Shown one piece after another: positions 1 through 6,272 of a stretch of DNA of 8,734 nucleotides. A program made the position numbers and the translations under genes. Positions within the stretch are counted from its first letter, which is position 1. Each line of letters starts with the position of its first letter. The stretch lies in the NCBI GenBank assembly GCA_965602795.1, contig CBFCZR010000071.1:1-8734 (forward strand), given 5' to 3'. The notes under the pieces were generated by a model that had not been told where the DNA came from, made no database searches, and worked only from the letters and a program-made list of their open reading frames with translations. The stretch comes from Bathyarchaeum sp965602795. Lineage in GTDB: Archaea > Thermoproteota > Bathyarchaeia > Bathyarchaeales > Bathyarchaeaceae.

Positions 1-1
1 A

Positions 2-94
2 GGGTCCGTAGCTTAGCAAGGAAGAGCAACTTGCGCCTAAAGCACCGGGCTTTTAACCCGGGGGTCAGGGGTTCAATTCCCCTCGGACCCGCCA
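2..94 (+). tRNA. tRNA-Lys (anticodon TTT), intron-containing
   Basis: The acceptor stem GGGTCCG (2-8) pairs with CGGACCC (84-90), followed by discriminator G91 and an encoded CCA (92-94). The D arm is GCTT (11-14) with GAGC (24-27), and its loop holds the conserved GG. The anticodon arm is CCGGG (45-49), loop CTTTTAA (50-56), CCCGG (57-61), giving anticodon TTT at 52-54, which reads lysine AAA/AAG. The T arm is AGGGG (67-71), loop TTCAATT, CCCCT (79-83). Between D stem and anticodon stem lie 17 bases instead of one; removing 16 (29-44) gives a normal tRNA. Its promoter lies outside the window. The next gene runs toward it and ends 7 bases beyond the CCA. Confidence 0.95.
29..44 (+). other. 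16-nt non-canonical tRNA intron (between tRNA positions 26 and 27)
   Basis: These 16 bases must go for the tRNA-Lys to fold. The AGCA at 25-28 is repeated at 41-44, so neighbouring cut sites would give the same mature RNA. The choice 29-44 yields a bulge-helix-bulge: outer helix 22-26 with 50-54 (A-U, A-U, G-U, A-U, G-C), bulge 27-29, central four pairs 30-33 with 46-49 (C-G, U-G, U-G, G-C), bulge 43-45, then C34-G42 closing a small loop. This is a relaxed form of the motif cut by archaeal splicing endonuclease (EndA). The two G-U pairs and minimal inner helix weaken it. Splicing is inferred. Confidence 0.75.
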
Positions 95-101
95 ATAGAT
101 T

Positions 102-1100
102 TTAGACGTTCAGTATGTCTATCTGCTCACCTATTTTCTGTTTCACGGCTTTTTGGTACGCAATTTTGGCTGCGGCGGCATCCTGTATGGCAAGCCCCGT
201 GGAAGTAAAAACCGTGATTTCTTCAGGCGAGGTTCTTCCCTGCTTCAGTCCCGCCACTATCTCGCAGATGTCGCCCCAAACATCCCTTTTTTTGATTATT
301 CCTTTGGCTAGCGGAACGTTGATTTCGCCACCGTGACAACTCTGGCTCCAGTCGTCTACAACAATCTTTGACTTGACCAAGAGTGCTGGGTCCAACTCCT
401 GTTTGCCTGGAGCGTCTGCGCCTATGCAGTTGATGTGAGTTCCCTTGTTTACCCACTCTGCGGACACCAAAGGTTTCCTTGAGGGCGTAGCAGTTACGAT
501 AATGTCAACTCCTTGAACCGCCTTCTTGATGCTTTTAACAGAAAAAATGGACGCTTGATTACACCTAATTCTCATCTCTTCAGCATACTTTAACGCTGTT
601 TTTTCAGTTCGGTCCCACACTCTTATCTCTTCAATTGTCTCGAAAACATGCTCCAGCCCCATCAGTTGTGTTCTTGCTTGCGTTCCTGCACCTACAATGC
701 CAACGATTTTTGGGTTTGGATTAGCAAGATGCTTCGCTGCTATGGCTCCAGCTGCACCAGTTCTTAAGGCGGTTATCCATGTTCCTCCCATTATCGCTTC
801 TGGTGCGCCAGTTCTTGGGTCAACCAATATGATCGTTGCCATGACTGTGGGCAATCCATGTCTTTTTGGGTTTTCGGGATGCGAGTTCACAACCTTTACG
901 GCAACAGCTTCGTTTTCTTCGAGGTAGGCGGGCATGGTTCTGAGGTCGCCGTTATGTTTTTTCATGAAAAGGTATTGTTTAGGGGGCATTTGGGCATGAC
1001 CTAATCCCTTCATTCTGAATGCTGATTCCACAGCATCGGTTACTTCCTCAAGTGAAAGTACTTTTTTCACATCTTCTTCGGACAGAATCAGCGTTTTCAT
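102..1100 (-). CDS. Ornithine cyclodeaminase / mu-crystallin family protein, probably archaeal alanine dehydrogenase
   Basis: This 332-residue cytosolic enzyme belongs to the family that includes bacterial ornithine cyclodeaminase and archaeal NAD-dependent L-alanine dehydrogenase. The dinucleotide-binding fold shows GAGTQ at 137-141. TALRTGA lies at 110-116 (R113). The family block GADAPGKQELDP (227-238) carries the conserved Asp at 229, which is catalytic in ornithine cyclodeaminase. K41 and R54 fall where substrate-binding Lys and Arg sit in Archaeoglobus alanine dehydrogenase. Length is normal and the C-terminal TSTGLAIQD block (299-307) is intact. Alanine dehydrogenase (pyruvate plus ammonia to alanine) is favoured because of the archaeal setting; a cyclodeaminase or another imine reductase is possible. 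The chosen ATG has a purine-rich AGAGGGG 13 bases upstream and a TATA-like stretch beyond it. The gene stands alone and meets the tRNA-Lys tail to tail. Confidence 0.88.
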   Translation of the reverse strand: MKTLILSEEDVKKVLSLEEVTDAVESAFRMKGLGHAQMPPKQYLFMKKHNGDLRTMPAYLEENEAVAVKVVNSHPENPKRHGLPTVMATIILVDPRTGAPEAIMGGTWITALRTGAAGAIAAKHLANPNPKIVGIVGAGTQARTQLMGLEHVFETIEEIRVWDRTEKTALKYAEEMRIRCNQASIFSVKSIKKAVQGVDIIVTATPSRKPLVSAEWVNKGTHINCIGADAPGKQELDPALLVKSKIVVDDWSQSCHGGEINVPLAKGIIKKRDVWGDICEIVAGLKQGRTSPEEITVFTSTGLAIQDAAAAKIAYQKAVKQKIGEQIDILNV

Positions 1101-1127
1101 CTACTTTTCGTCGCCCCTCTTTCAGTC

Positions 1128-1139
1128 AATAATATGTTT
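1128..1139 (-). promoter_or_regulatory. Possible TATA-like box for the cyclodeaminase/alanine dehydrogenase gene
   Basis: On the minus strand this reads AAACATATTATT, centred about 34 bases before the ATG at 1100. That distance would place the transcript start within about ten bases of the start codon. The match to an archaeal TATA box is only moderate. The rest of 1101-1292 holds nothing else recognisable. Confidence 0.35.
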
Positions 1140-1292
1140 ATCGACGAAGTTCGGCTTTAATGTTGCCTGTTTATTCAGAATCGGAGAAGCTTTGAAAGTG
1201 CACACGCAAGTAAAACGGGTTTGTAGCCATATAATTTATGATAAACTTGGAATCCAATCCTCTCTGACCTGCCACAATGCAGCTGTATGCGT

Positions 1293-2873
1293 CTATGGAT
1301 CGTCTATGTTTATTCCTGAAAGTTTCATTAATGGTCGGAAGGCCTTTCTTCCGTGCTTCCACCGGTAATAAAGCGCGTAGGCAAGCATTGTCACAAACCT
1401 TGTTGGCCACGGCGAGCTTTCAGCAGCGAAAATTTCTATGTTGTGTCTCCAGCATGTAGCCAGTAGTTCCCATTGGAGTGGCGTTAAGTGTTTCAGGTCC
1501 ATGTGTCTTGCCTCTCTAAGCATGCAGTCTTCTTCTGAGGTGAACAATAAAGGCACATAGAACAGTTTATTGTGCTTCAGTTTGTCTACAAGTTCAAGCG
1601 TCGCAGCCGTGTCCTTCTCGTTTTCCTCAGGCAAACCAACAATCAATGTTGCCAATGGCCAAATATAGTTCTCATTCATGATTTCGATTGCCTTGGTTAC
1701 GACATCATGCCATTCTTCGGGTTTGTATGGAAGCATCTTTCCGGGCATAAATTTCTTCATGAGTCGGATGCTTCCTGTTTCTATGCCTACTTCAACTGAG
1801 CTATGGCGGGTTTCATCTGTAACCCAATAGGATTTTTCGCGGAGAACCGGTCCAATCTCTTCAACTATCTTTGGGTCATAGACAACAGGTGCCAACGCCG
1901 CATGAGCAGGTTGAATGAACTCTACTCCTGGAACAGCTGCGATTGAGTTGATTAACTCGACGATTGCTTCGCGGTTTGGCAAAAACTTGTCGTTACATCG
2001 GTACAAGAAAATGTCTTCACTCGCCAAGATTATCATTCTTGTCCCATTTTTGGCGTTCAATTCAACTTCTTTCAGGATTTGGTCTAAAGGAAAGGAGTAA
2101 CGTCTCCTCATCATGGGTGAGCAGAATTTGCAGCCGCGACCGCAACCGCGCGTAATCTCCACGGTGCCAAATATGGATGGGTTCACGATACGGGAAATTT
2201 CCTTTGGGTCTGGTGGCTCAGTTTCAACTACTCGTGGAAGTTCTTCGCCGTTGAGAGCCTTGCGGAAAATCTCTAAGGCTGTCTTTTCGCCTTCTCCCAT
2301 GACGATGCAGTCTATTCCGTATTTCTTTTGTAACTTTGAGCTATGAATCTGCCAGGCACCTGAGCCCCCGAGAACTATCTTGGCGCCCCATTTTCGCAGA
2401 ATCGGCTTTGTGATGAGGTCTCTGAATTCTGCAGCAGCCACGGGTTCTCCGCCAAATCCTACAAGGGATGTGTATGTTCGGCTGACGAAACCTGTTCCAG
2501 CTGGCTCCATCGAGGATATTCCAATAACTTTCGTTTCTGGTCCCACAAATTTTTCCAGATTGTATGGATGCGCCACTACTACTGTTTGTTCGCCGAATTC
2601 CCTAACTAACACAGCTTCAATTTTTCGCATTCCATAAGGTGCATATTTAGCGGTGTCATCTCCGTTTGTGGGAACTCGCGGGTACCAGTATCTTCTGAGC
2701 AAGAACCTGGGAATGATGGCTGTGGGGAATCCTCCTGTGAACGCTCGGAAAGGACTGAGTTTGAAGTCACTCATGTCCGTAGCTGAGCCAGTGAGGACGA
2801 TTGGAACCCCTTTAGGTTGATGGAAGCCGCTGCTTTTTGGACCCATAATAGCGCGAATTTTATTGTAAAACAT
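1293..2873 (-). CDS. Radical SAM protein with cobalamin-binding-like N-terminal domain
   Basis: The 526-residue protein carries TRGCGRGCKFC at 241-251. Its CxxxCxxC cysteines (C244, C248, C251) bind the [4Fe-4S] cluster that cleaves S-adenosylmethionine. Residues about 80-215 resemble the Rossmann-like domain of B12-dependent radical SAM enzymes, with VLGGSGAW (167-174) and VMGEGEKT (191-198). Further blocks are EVGIETGS (361-368) and LIVGLPEE (410-417), typical of the BchE/Elp3-like barrel. I see no DxHxxG motif for base-off cobalamin binding, so cobalamin use is doubtful. About 85 C-terminal residues after the barrel are unassigned. The substrate is unknown; methylation, RNA modification or lipid modification cannot be told apart here. 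The start is uncertain: ATG at 2873 or codon 10 (2846), neither with a clear ribosome site. It is transcribed divergently from thrC across 100 bases. Confidence 0.85.
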   Translation of the reverse strand: MFYNKIRAIMGPKSSGFHQPKGVPIVLTGSATDMSDFKLSPFRAFTGGFPTAIIPRFLLRRYWYPRVPTNGDDTAKYAPYGMRKIEAVLVREFGEQTVVVAHPYNLEKFVGPETKVIGISSMEPAGTGFVSRTYTSLVGFGGEPVAAAEFRDLITKPILRKWGAKIVLGGSGAWQIHSSKLQKKYGIDCIVMGEGEKTALEIFRKALNGEELPRVVETEPPDPKEISRIVNPSIFGTVEITRGCGRGCKFCSPMMRRRYSFPLDQILKEVELNAKNGTRMIILASEDIFLYRCNDKFLPNREAIVELINSIAAVPGVEFIQPAHAALAPVVYDPKIVEEIGPVLREKSYWVTDETRHSSVEVGIETGSIRLMKKFMPGKMLPYKPEEWHDVVTKAIEIMNENYIWPLATLIVGLPEENEKDTAATLELVDKLKHNKLFYVPLLFTSEEDCMLREARHMDLKHLTPLQWELLATCWRHNIEIFAAESSPWPTRFVTMLAYALYYRWKHGRKAFRPLMKLSGINIDDP

Positions 2874-2941
2874 TTAAGAGCTTTGCTGTGCTTTTTGTTG
2901 ATTGTACGCTCTAAATGGAGTAATTGAAAGCAAAAATCAAG

Positions 2942-2948
2942 TATAAAA
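2942..2948 (+). promoter_or_regulatory. Archaeal TATA box for thrC
   Basis: TATAAAA sits 26-32 bases before the thrC ATG (2974) and is preceded by an A-rich stretch that could be a TFB-recognition element. The spacing implies a transcript starting at or within a few bases of the ATG, so a leaderless or near-leaderless mRNA. An AGGAG at 2958-2962 resembles a ribosome site 11 bases before the ATG, but would be left off if transcription starts as predicted. The divergent radical SAM gene starts at 2873 and has no equally clear box. Confidence 0.65.
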
Positions 2949-2973
2949 GAGGAATTCAGGAGATTAGTTTTTC

Positions 2974-4344
2974 ATGAAGACCGAAAGTTGGCAACAATGT
3001 ATCAATCCTAATTGCGGAAAAAAGTACAGCGTCAAAGAAAGAAGAACCACCTGTGACTGCGGCGAACTTCTCGACGTACGATACAAAGGAGATTTCCCGC
3101 GAAGCCTGCAAGAAACCTTTTGTGAACGCCGAAATCATAACCAAAACATATTTGATGAAAGCGGGGTTTGGCGATTCAGGGAACTAATCAATTTTGCTGG
3201 AGTGAACACAGAAAACTATGGCGATTACAGCCAAAAGCTGGTCTCTCTGGGCGGTGCTGAAGGAAGAACAAAACCGTTCCATCTACCCAAGGTTGCCGAC
3301 TATGTTGGAGTAAACCCTGAAAACTTTTGGCTGCAGTTTGAGGGAGATAATCCCACAGGCTCTTTCAAGGACAACGGCATGGCAACCGCTTTTACGCATG
3401 CAAGAATTGTTGGAGCCAAAAAGGTTGTTTGCGCTTCCACTGGAAACACTTCCAGTTCTGCGGCGGCGTTTGCTGCTCACGAGTTGGATATGGAGGCTGT
3501 GATACTTGTTGGGGCGGGAAAGATTGCTAAAGGTAAGCTTGCTCAATCCCTTGCATATGGCGCTAATGTTTTGGAAGTGAAGGGCGATTTTGATGTTGCC
3601 ATGGCTATGGTGAAGCAGCTTTCAAAAGAGAGCGGCGTTTACGTGGTTAATTCTTTGAATGCCTTCCGTCTTGAAGGACAAAAGACTATGATGTATCGGG
3701 TGCTCGATTATCTGCGTTGGGAAGTTCCAGATTGGATTGTGCTTCCGGGCGGAAATCTGGGTAACACTTCAGCTTTTGGCAAAACGTTCATGGAGCTTTA
3801 CGAGTATGGCTGGATAAAGAAGAAGCCGCGGATGGCAGTGGTTGTCGCAGAGGGTGCCCCTACCTTAGCTGACTTGTATAACGACCGAAAACTGAGATGG
3901 AACGGTGGAAACATCGACAACAGCATCATCGACGAATACTACGCTGAGGTGGACCGGAAAGGCATCAAGGCGAAGACAAAGGCAAGTGCAATAGAGATTC
4001 TTAAGCCCGTGAATTTGAAGAAGTCTCTGCGAACCCTAGAGTTCACTGACGGCGTTGTAACCAAAGTTCCTGACACAGACATAATGGATGCCATGGCTAT
4101 GGTAAGCAAGAATGGATTTGGATGCGAGCCCGCTTCAGCTGCAACCGTGGCAGGAACAAAAAAACTGGTGGAACAAGGTGTAATCGATGCAGATGAGAGT
4201 GTGGTCGGCATTTCAACTGGTCATATGCTTAAAGACACTAAGGCGATAGTGGACTACCATTTCAACCCAAAAAACAGGTTCGCCAACACACCAACAACAG
4301 TTGAGCCAGACATAAAATACATCCTAAAACTTGTAGACGATTAA
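2974..4344 (+). CDS. thrC: Threonine synthase (PLP-dependent, zinc-ribbon type)
   Basis: It converts O-phospho-L-homoserine to L-threonine and phosphate, the last step of threonine synthesis, in the cytosol with pyridoxal phosphate. The 456 residues begin with a zinc ribbon (C9, C14, C27, C29), as in many archaeal and thermophile threonine synthases. The PLP lysine is K132 within GDNPTGSFKDNG (124-135). ASTGNTSSS (154-162) and the phosphate-binding loop GGNLGN (259-264) follow. Near the C-terminus, GCEPASAA (383-390) and STGHMLK (414-420) are typical of the family. The protein looks intact. The ATG is supported by the TATA box 26-32 bases upstream. No other threonine-pathway gene is adjacent, so it is probably transcribed alone and stops before a convergent gene. 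Confidence 0.96.
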   Translation: MKTESWQQCINPNCGKKYSVKERRTTCDCGELLDVRYKGDFPRSLQETFCERRNHNQNIFDESGVWRFRELINFAGVNTENYGDYSQKLVSLGGAEGRTKPFHLPKVADYVGVNPENFWLQFEGDNPTGSFKDNGMATAFTHARIVGAKKVVCASTGNTSSSAAAFAAHELDMEAVILVGAGKIAKGKLAQSLAYGANVLEVKGDFDVAMAMVKQLSKESGVYVVNSLNAFRLEGQKTMMYRVLDYLRWEVPDWIVLPGGNLGNTSAFGKTFMELYEYGWIKKKPRMAVVVAEGAPTLADLYNDRKLRWNGGNIDNSIIDEYYAEVDRKGIKAKTKASAIEILKPVNLKKSLRTLEFTDGVVTKVPDTDIMDAMAMVSKNGFGCEPASAATVAGTKKLVEQGVIDADESVVGISTGHMLKDTKAIVDYHFNPKNRFANTPTTVEPDIKYILKLVDD

Positions 4345-4357
4345 CCAAGTCTGCCTG

Positions 4358-4384
4358 CACAAAATTGTTGTTGTGTCAAATTTT
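4358..4384 (+). terminator. Possible terminator between convergent genes
   Basis: CACAA (4358-4362) can pair with TTGTG (4371-4375) around an eight-base loop, and a short T run (4381-4384) follows soon after. A second small hairpin, CCGA/TCGG (4389-4401), gives a T5 loop when read on the minus strand and could serve the convergent membrane-protein gene. Both stems are short. Archaeal termination depends mainly on T runs, so this is a weak call. Confidence 0.25.
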
Positions 4385-4409
4385 CACTCCGAAAAAGTCG
4401 GGCAAGTCT

Positions 4410-4661
4410 TTAGGTGGCGCCTAGGAAGCTCATTGCCTGTGCTATGATGAAGAACCAGAATATGCTGCTGGTGAGTTTGGAGCCTATCTTCCAGACGACG
4501 GCGAGAAGAATGAGGATTGTTGCCATCTGTATCATTTGTTGGGACGCTGAAACCCCCATAGTGTTTAAGATGAAGCCTATTAGGTAGGTTACGCCGTCTC
4601 CGATACACCTCAAGCCATTCATTATCTGGCCTAAAGCTTCGATTAGACCCGCATTCATCAT
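4410..4661 (-). CDS. Small hydrophobic membrane protein of unknown function
   Basis: I do not recognise this 83-residue protein. It is strongly hydrophobic, with probable membrane segments at about 44-58 and 64-81 and a weaker one at about 24-37. The basic residues K58 and K62 lie between the last two, which would form a helical hairpin or three-helix bundle. There is no lipobox and no cleavable signal peptide; the N-terminal part looks amphipathic. Coding is supported by an open frame made of common codons (many GGC, ATC, TTC, CTC) and by a protein composition unlike the alternative frames. The two ATGs at the start (4661 and 4658) are equivalent choices; AAGAAG just upstream is only a weak ribosome site. 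It lies alone, facing thrC. The function cannot be inferred. Confidence 0.7.
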   Translation of the reverse strand: MMNAGLIEALGQIMNGLRCIGDGVTYLIGFILNTMGVSASQQMIQMATILILLAVVWKIGSKLTSSIFWFFIIAQAMSFLGAT

Positions 4662-4713
4662 CTTCTTTTAACTCTCAAACCTAACCGTGTGGCTCAACTT
4701 ACAATTAAAATCG

Positions 4714-4731
4714 CATAACTTATGAACGTTC
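4714..4731. repeat. Overlapping palindromes upstream of the small membrane-protein gene
   Basis: CATAA-C-TTATG (4714-4724) is a perfect odd palindrome. It shares its last G with GAACGTTC (4724-4731), a perfect eight-base palindrome. They sit 53-70 bases before the start of the minus-strand gene, a place where a dimeric regulator could bind. A function as an operator is a guess. Confidence 0.35.
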
Positions 4732-4735
4732 CGTG

Positions 4736-4786
4736 GGTATCATCCGTATCAAAAATCCGACAAAATAATTGGTATCACCAATACGG
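4736..4786. repeat. Imperfect direct repeat GGTATCA with flanking inverted repeat
   Basis: GGTATCATCC begins at 4736 and a near copy, GGTATCACCA, begins at 4771, a 35-base period. CCGTAT (4744-4749) is inverted as ATACGG (4781-4786). GTAT/ATAC (4772-4775 and 4781-4784) could also form a small hairpin. The elements lie in the 232-base gap between the membrane-protein gene and tRNA-Asp. They may be regulatory or chance. Confidence 0.3.
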
Positions 4787-4852
4787 CTCTCTTTTGGTGC
4801 TTTTCACTCCAAATTTCAGCTTTATTTTCCTCTTTATAACATCTCAAAATGA

Positions 4853-4862
4853 AAAATTTAAG
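4853..4862 (+). promoter_or_regulatory. TATA-like box for tRNA-Asp
   Basis: AAAATTTAAG is centred about 36 bases before the first base of tRNA-Asp. It would start transcription roughly ten bases ahead of the mature 5' end, leaving a short leader for RNase P. Another AT-rich candidate, TTTATAA near 4834, is farther away and less likely. Confidence 0.5.
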
Positions 4863-4893
4863 TAGAAGCCCACTTCTTTTTAGGGACTTGGAT

Positions 4894-4971
4894 GCCCTGG
4901 TAGTATAGTCAGGTTTAGTATAGGCGGCTGTCGCCCGCCTGACCCGGGTTCAAATCCCGGCCAGGGCGCCA
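4894..4971 (+). tRNA. tRNA-Asp (anticodon GTC)
   Basis: The acceptor stem GCCCTGG (4894-4900) pairs with CCAGGGC (4961-4967), followed by discriminator G4968 and an encoded CCA (4969-4971). The anticodon stem GGCGG (4923-4927) pairs with CCGCC (4935-4939) around loop CTGTCGC; the anticodon GTC is at 4930-4932 and reads aspartate codons. The T arm is CCGGG/CCCGG around TTCAAAT. There is no intron, unlike the tRNA-Lys gene in this window. A T-rich stretch after the CCA probably ends transcription. The sugar-metabolism genes begin 76 bases downstream. Confidence 0.96.
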
Positions 4972-5016
4972 TTATTTTCACATTCTGTGTGTATGTGGGT
5001 TTGTAAGAATCTAAAT

Positions 5017-5025
5017 TTTTATAAA
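5017..5025 (+). promoter_or_regulatory. Archaeal TATA box for the treT operon
   Basis: TTTTATAAA is centred 27 bases before the ATG at 5048, so the predicted transcript starts at or next to the start codon. No Shine-Dalgarno-like sequence lies in the 20 bases before the ATG, which fits a leaderless message. This supports the chosen start. Confidence 0.65.
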
Positions 5026-5047
5026 TTCTGTTGGCGACATACATTTT

Positions 5048-6259
5048 ATGGTAAATTTAAAACGGTACAAAAAAATCTGTGGCCAAGAAGCTATAGACAA
5101 TCTTTCTGAGAAAGCCGAAAAGCTTTCTGGTAAACATATACTCGCTATAAATTCAACGTATATAGAGGGGGGGATAACCGAGATTCTCAACACTGCTATT
5201 CCCTTGTTCAATGAACTTGGGGTAAAGATGGGGTGGAGAGTTATACATGGGACTCGGGACTTTTTTATAACCTCCAAAAAGTTTCATGATGCCCTTGAAG
5301 GAGTAAAAAAGATTAATTTCTCGAAAAATAAGAGAAAGTTGTATTATGGAACAAACAAGAAATTTTCGACGTACACTCATATTGACCATGATTTGGTTGT
5401 AACTCATGATGCTCAGCCTTTGGCTTTGATTGATTTTTACGAAAAAGAGCAACCTTGGATTTGGAGATGTCATGCTGACTTGTCTTCTGCAGAACCGGAC
5501 GTTTGGGATTATGTGAAAGGTTTTCTCGAAAAATACGACAATATGGTTGTTTCGCACAAGTCGTATATGAGGAGTGATTTGGGTATCTCTCAGAGTGTAA
5601 TTCCTCCTGCTATAGACCCTTTGTCCATTAAGAACGTGTCTGTGACAGAGAAGACTATTGATAGGTATCTGAGAAAGTATGGGATAAGCACAGAGAAGCC
5701 GCTTGTTTCCCAACTGGCGCGATTTAACAAACTGAAGGACCAGACAGGGCTTATACGCATCTTTAACAAGGTTAGAAAAAAGGTGGATTGCCAACTGGTT
5801 CTGCTTGGGTTTTTGGCGCTAGATAATGTGGAAGGGCAAAAAACGTTTGAAAAAGTCGAAAAGATGGCAGCAAAAAGCAAGTTTAAAGATGATATAAAGC
5901 CAATATTGGTTAACAGCGATATTTTGGTTAACTGTCTGCAGCGGGCTTCAGCACTTACTGTTTTGAAGTCTCTTAAGGAAGGCTTTGGGATGGTGGTTGC
6001 AGAAAGCTTGTACAAGGGCACTCCCGTTGTGGCATCTGATGTTGGGGGGATTCCTCTCCAAGTTATTGATGGCGTAACCGGGTTTTTACATAAGCCAAAC
6101 GACCTCAATGGTTTCAGGGATAGTATACTGAAGCTTCTTAAGGACGAAAAGTTAAGAGAGGAACTTGGAAAAAACGGGCAAGAGCACGTGAAAAAGAACT
6201 TCCTGATTACAAGGCTTATGTCTGACTGGCTCGACCTGTATACAAAATATTTGGTCTAG
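5048..6259 (+). CDS. treT: Trehalose synthase TreT-like GT4 glycosyltransferase
   Basis: TreT makes trehalose from nucleoside-diphosphate glucose (ADP- or UDP-glucose) and glucose, reversibly, in the cytosol. The 403-residue length fits the family. Residues that look like Thermococcus/Pyrobaculum TreT are the N-terminal loop EGGITEILN (40-48), HDAQPLALI (120-128), PWIWRCHADLS (136-146) and VIPPAIDPLS (184-193). The donor half has ARFNKLKD (224-231) with R225 and K230, and the EX7E motif EGFGMVVAE (311-319; E311 and E319), followed by TPVVASDVGGI (325-335). It is a retaining GT-B fold enzyme with no membrane segment. A different GT4 activity, such as sucrose or another glucoside synthase, is possible but the acceptor-side blocks favour TreT. 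It is the first gene of a likely operon: the sugar kinase begins 13 bases after its stop. Confidence 0.85.
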   Translation: MVNLKRYKKICGQEAIDNLSEKAEKLSGKHILAINSTYIEGGITEILNTAIPLFNELGVKMGWRVIHGTRDFFITSKKFHDALEGVKKINFSKNKRKLYYGTNKKFSTYTHIDHDLVVTHDAQPLALIDFYEKEQPWIWRCHADLSSAEPDVWDYVKGFLEKYDNMVVSHKSYMRSDLGISQSVIPPAIDPLSIKNVSVTEKTIDRYLRKYGISTEKPLVSQLARFNKLKDQTGLIRIFNKVRKKVDCQLVLLGFLALDNVEGQKTFEKVEKMAAKSKFKDDIKPILVNSDILVNCLQRASALTVLKSLKEGFGMVVAESLYKGTPVVASDVGGIPLQVIDGVTGFLHKPNDLNGFRDSILKLLKDEKLREELGKNGQEHVKKNFLITRLMSDWLDLYTKYLV

Positions 6260-6272
6260 AATTTGAGGAAAA

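Noticed and set aside
28..44. Extra bases in tRNA-Lys read as an unusual D arm, or as a sign of a broken tRNA
   Set aside because: All stems are perfect once 16 bases are removed and a splice motif can be drawn, so an intron explains it better.
1171..1410. 79-residue minus-strand frame overlapping the 3' end of the radical SAM gene
   Set aside because: Half of it is out of frame within the radical SAM gene and the rest is AT-rich intergenic sequence; no sign that it restores or extends that protein.
4384..4608. 74-residue minus-strand frame overlapping the small membrane protein
   Set aside because: Highly charged, Arg/His-rich translation typical of a shifted frame; the 4410-4661 frame has better codon use and a coherent hydrophobic pattern.
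5153..5794. 213-residue open frame on the minus strand
   Set aside because: It lies wholly inside treT, whose conserved family motifs are unmistakable; the minus-strand product has no recognisable domain and an odd composition.
5590..6108. 172-residue open frame on the minus strand
   Set aside because: Antisense shadow of the EX7E donor half of treT, with no independent promoter, ribosome site or family motif.
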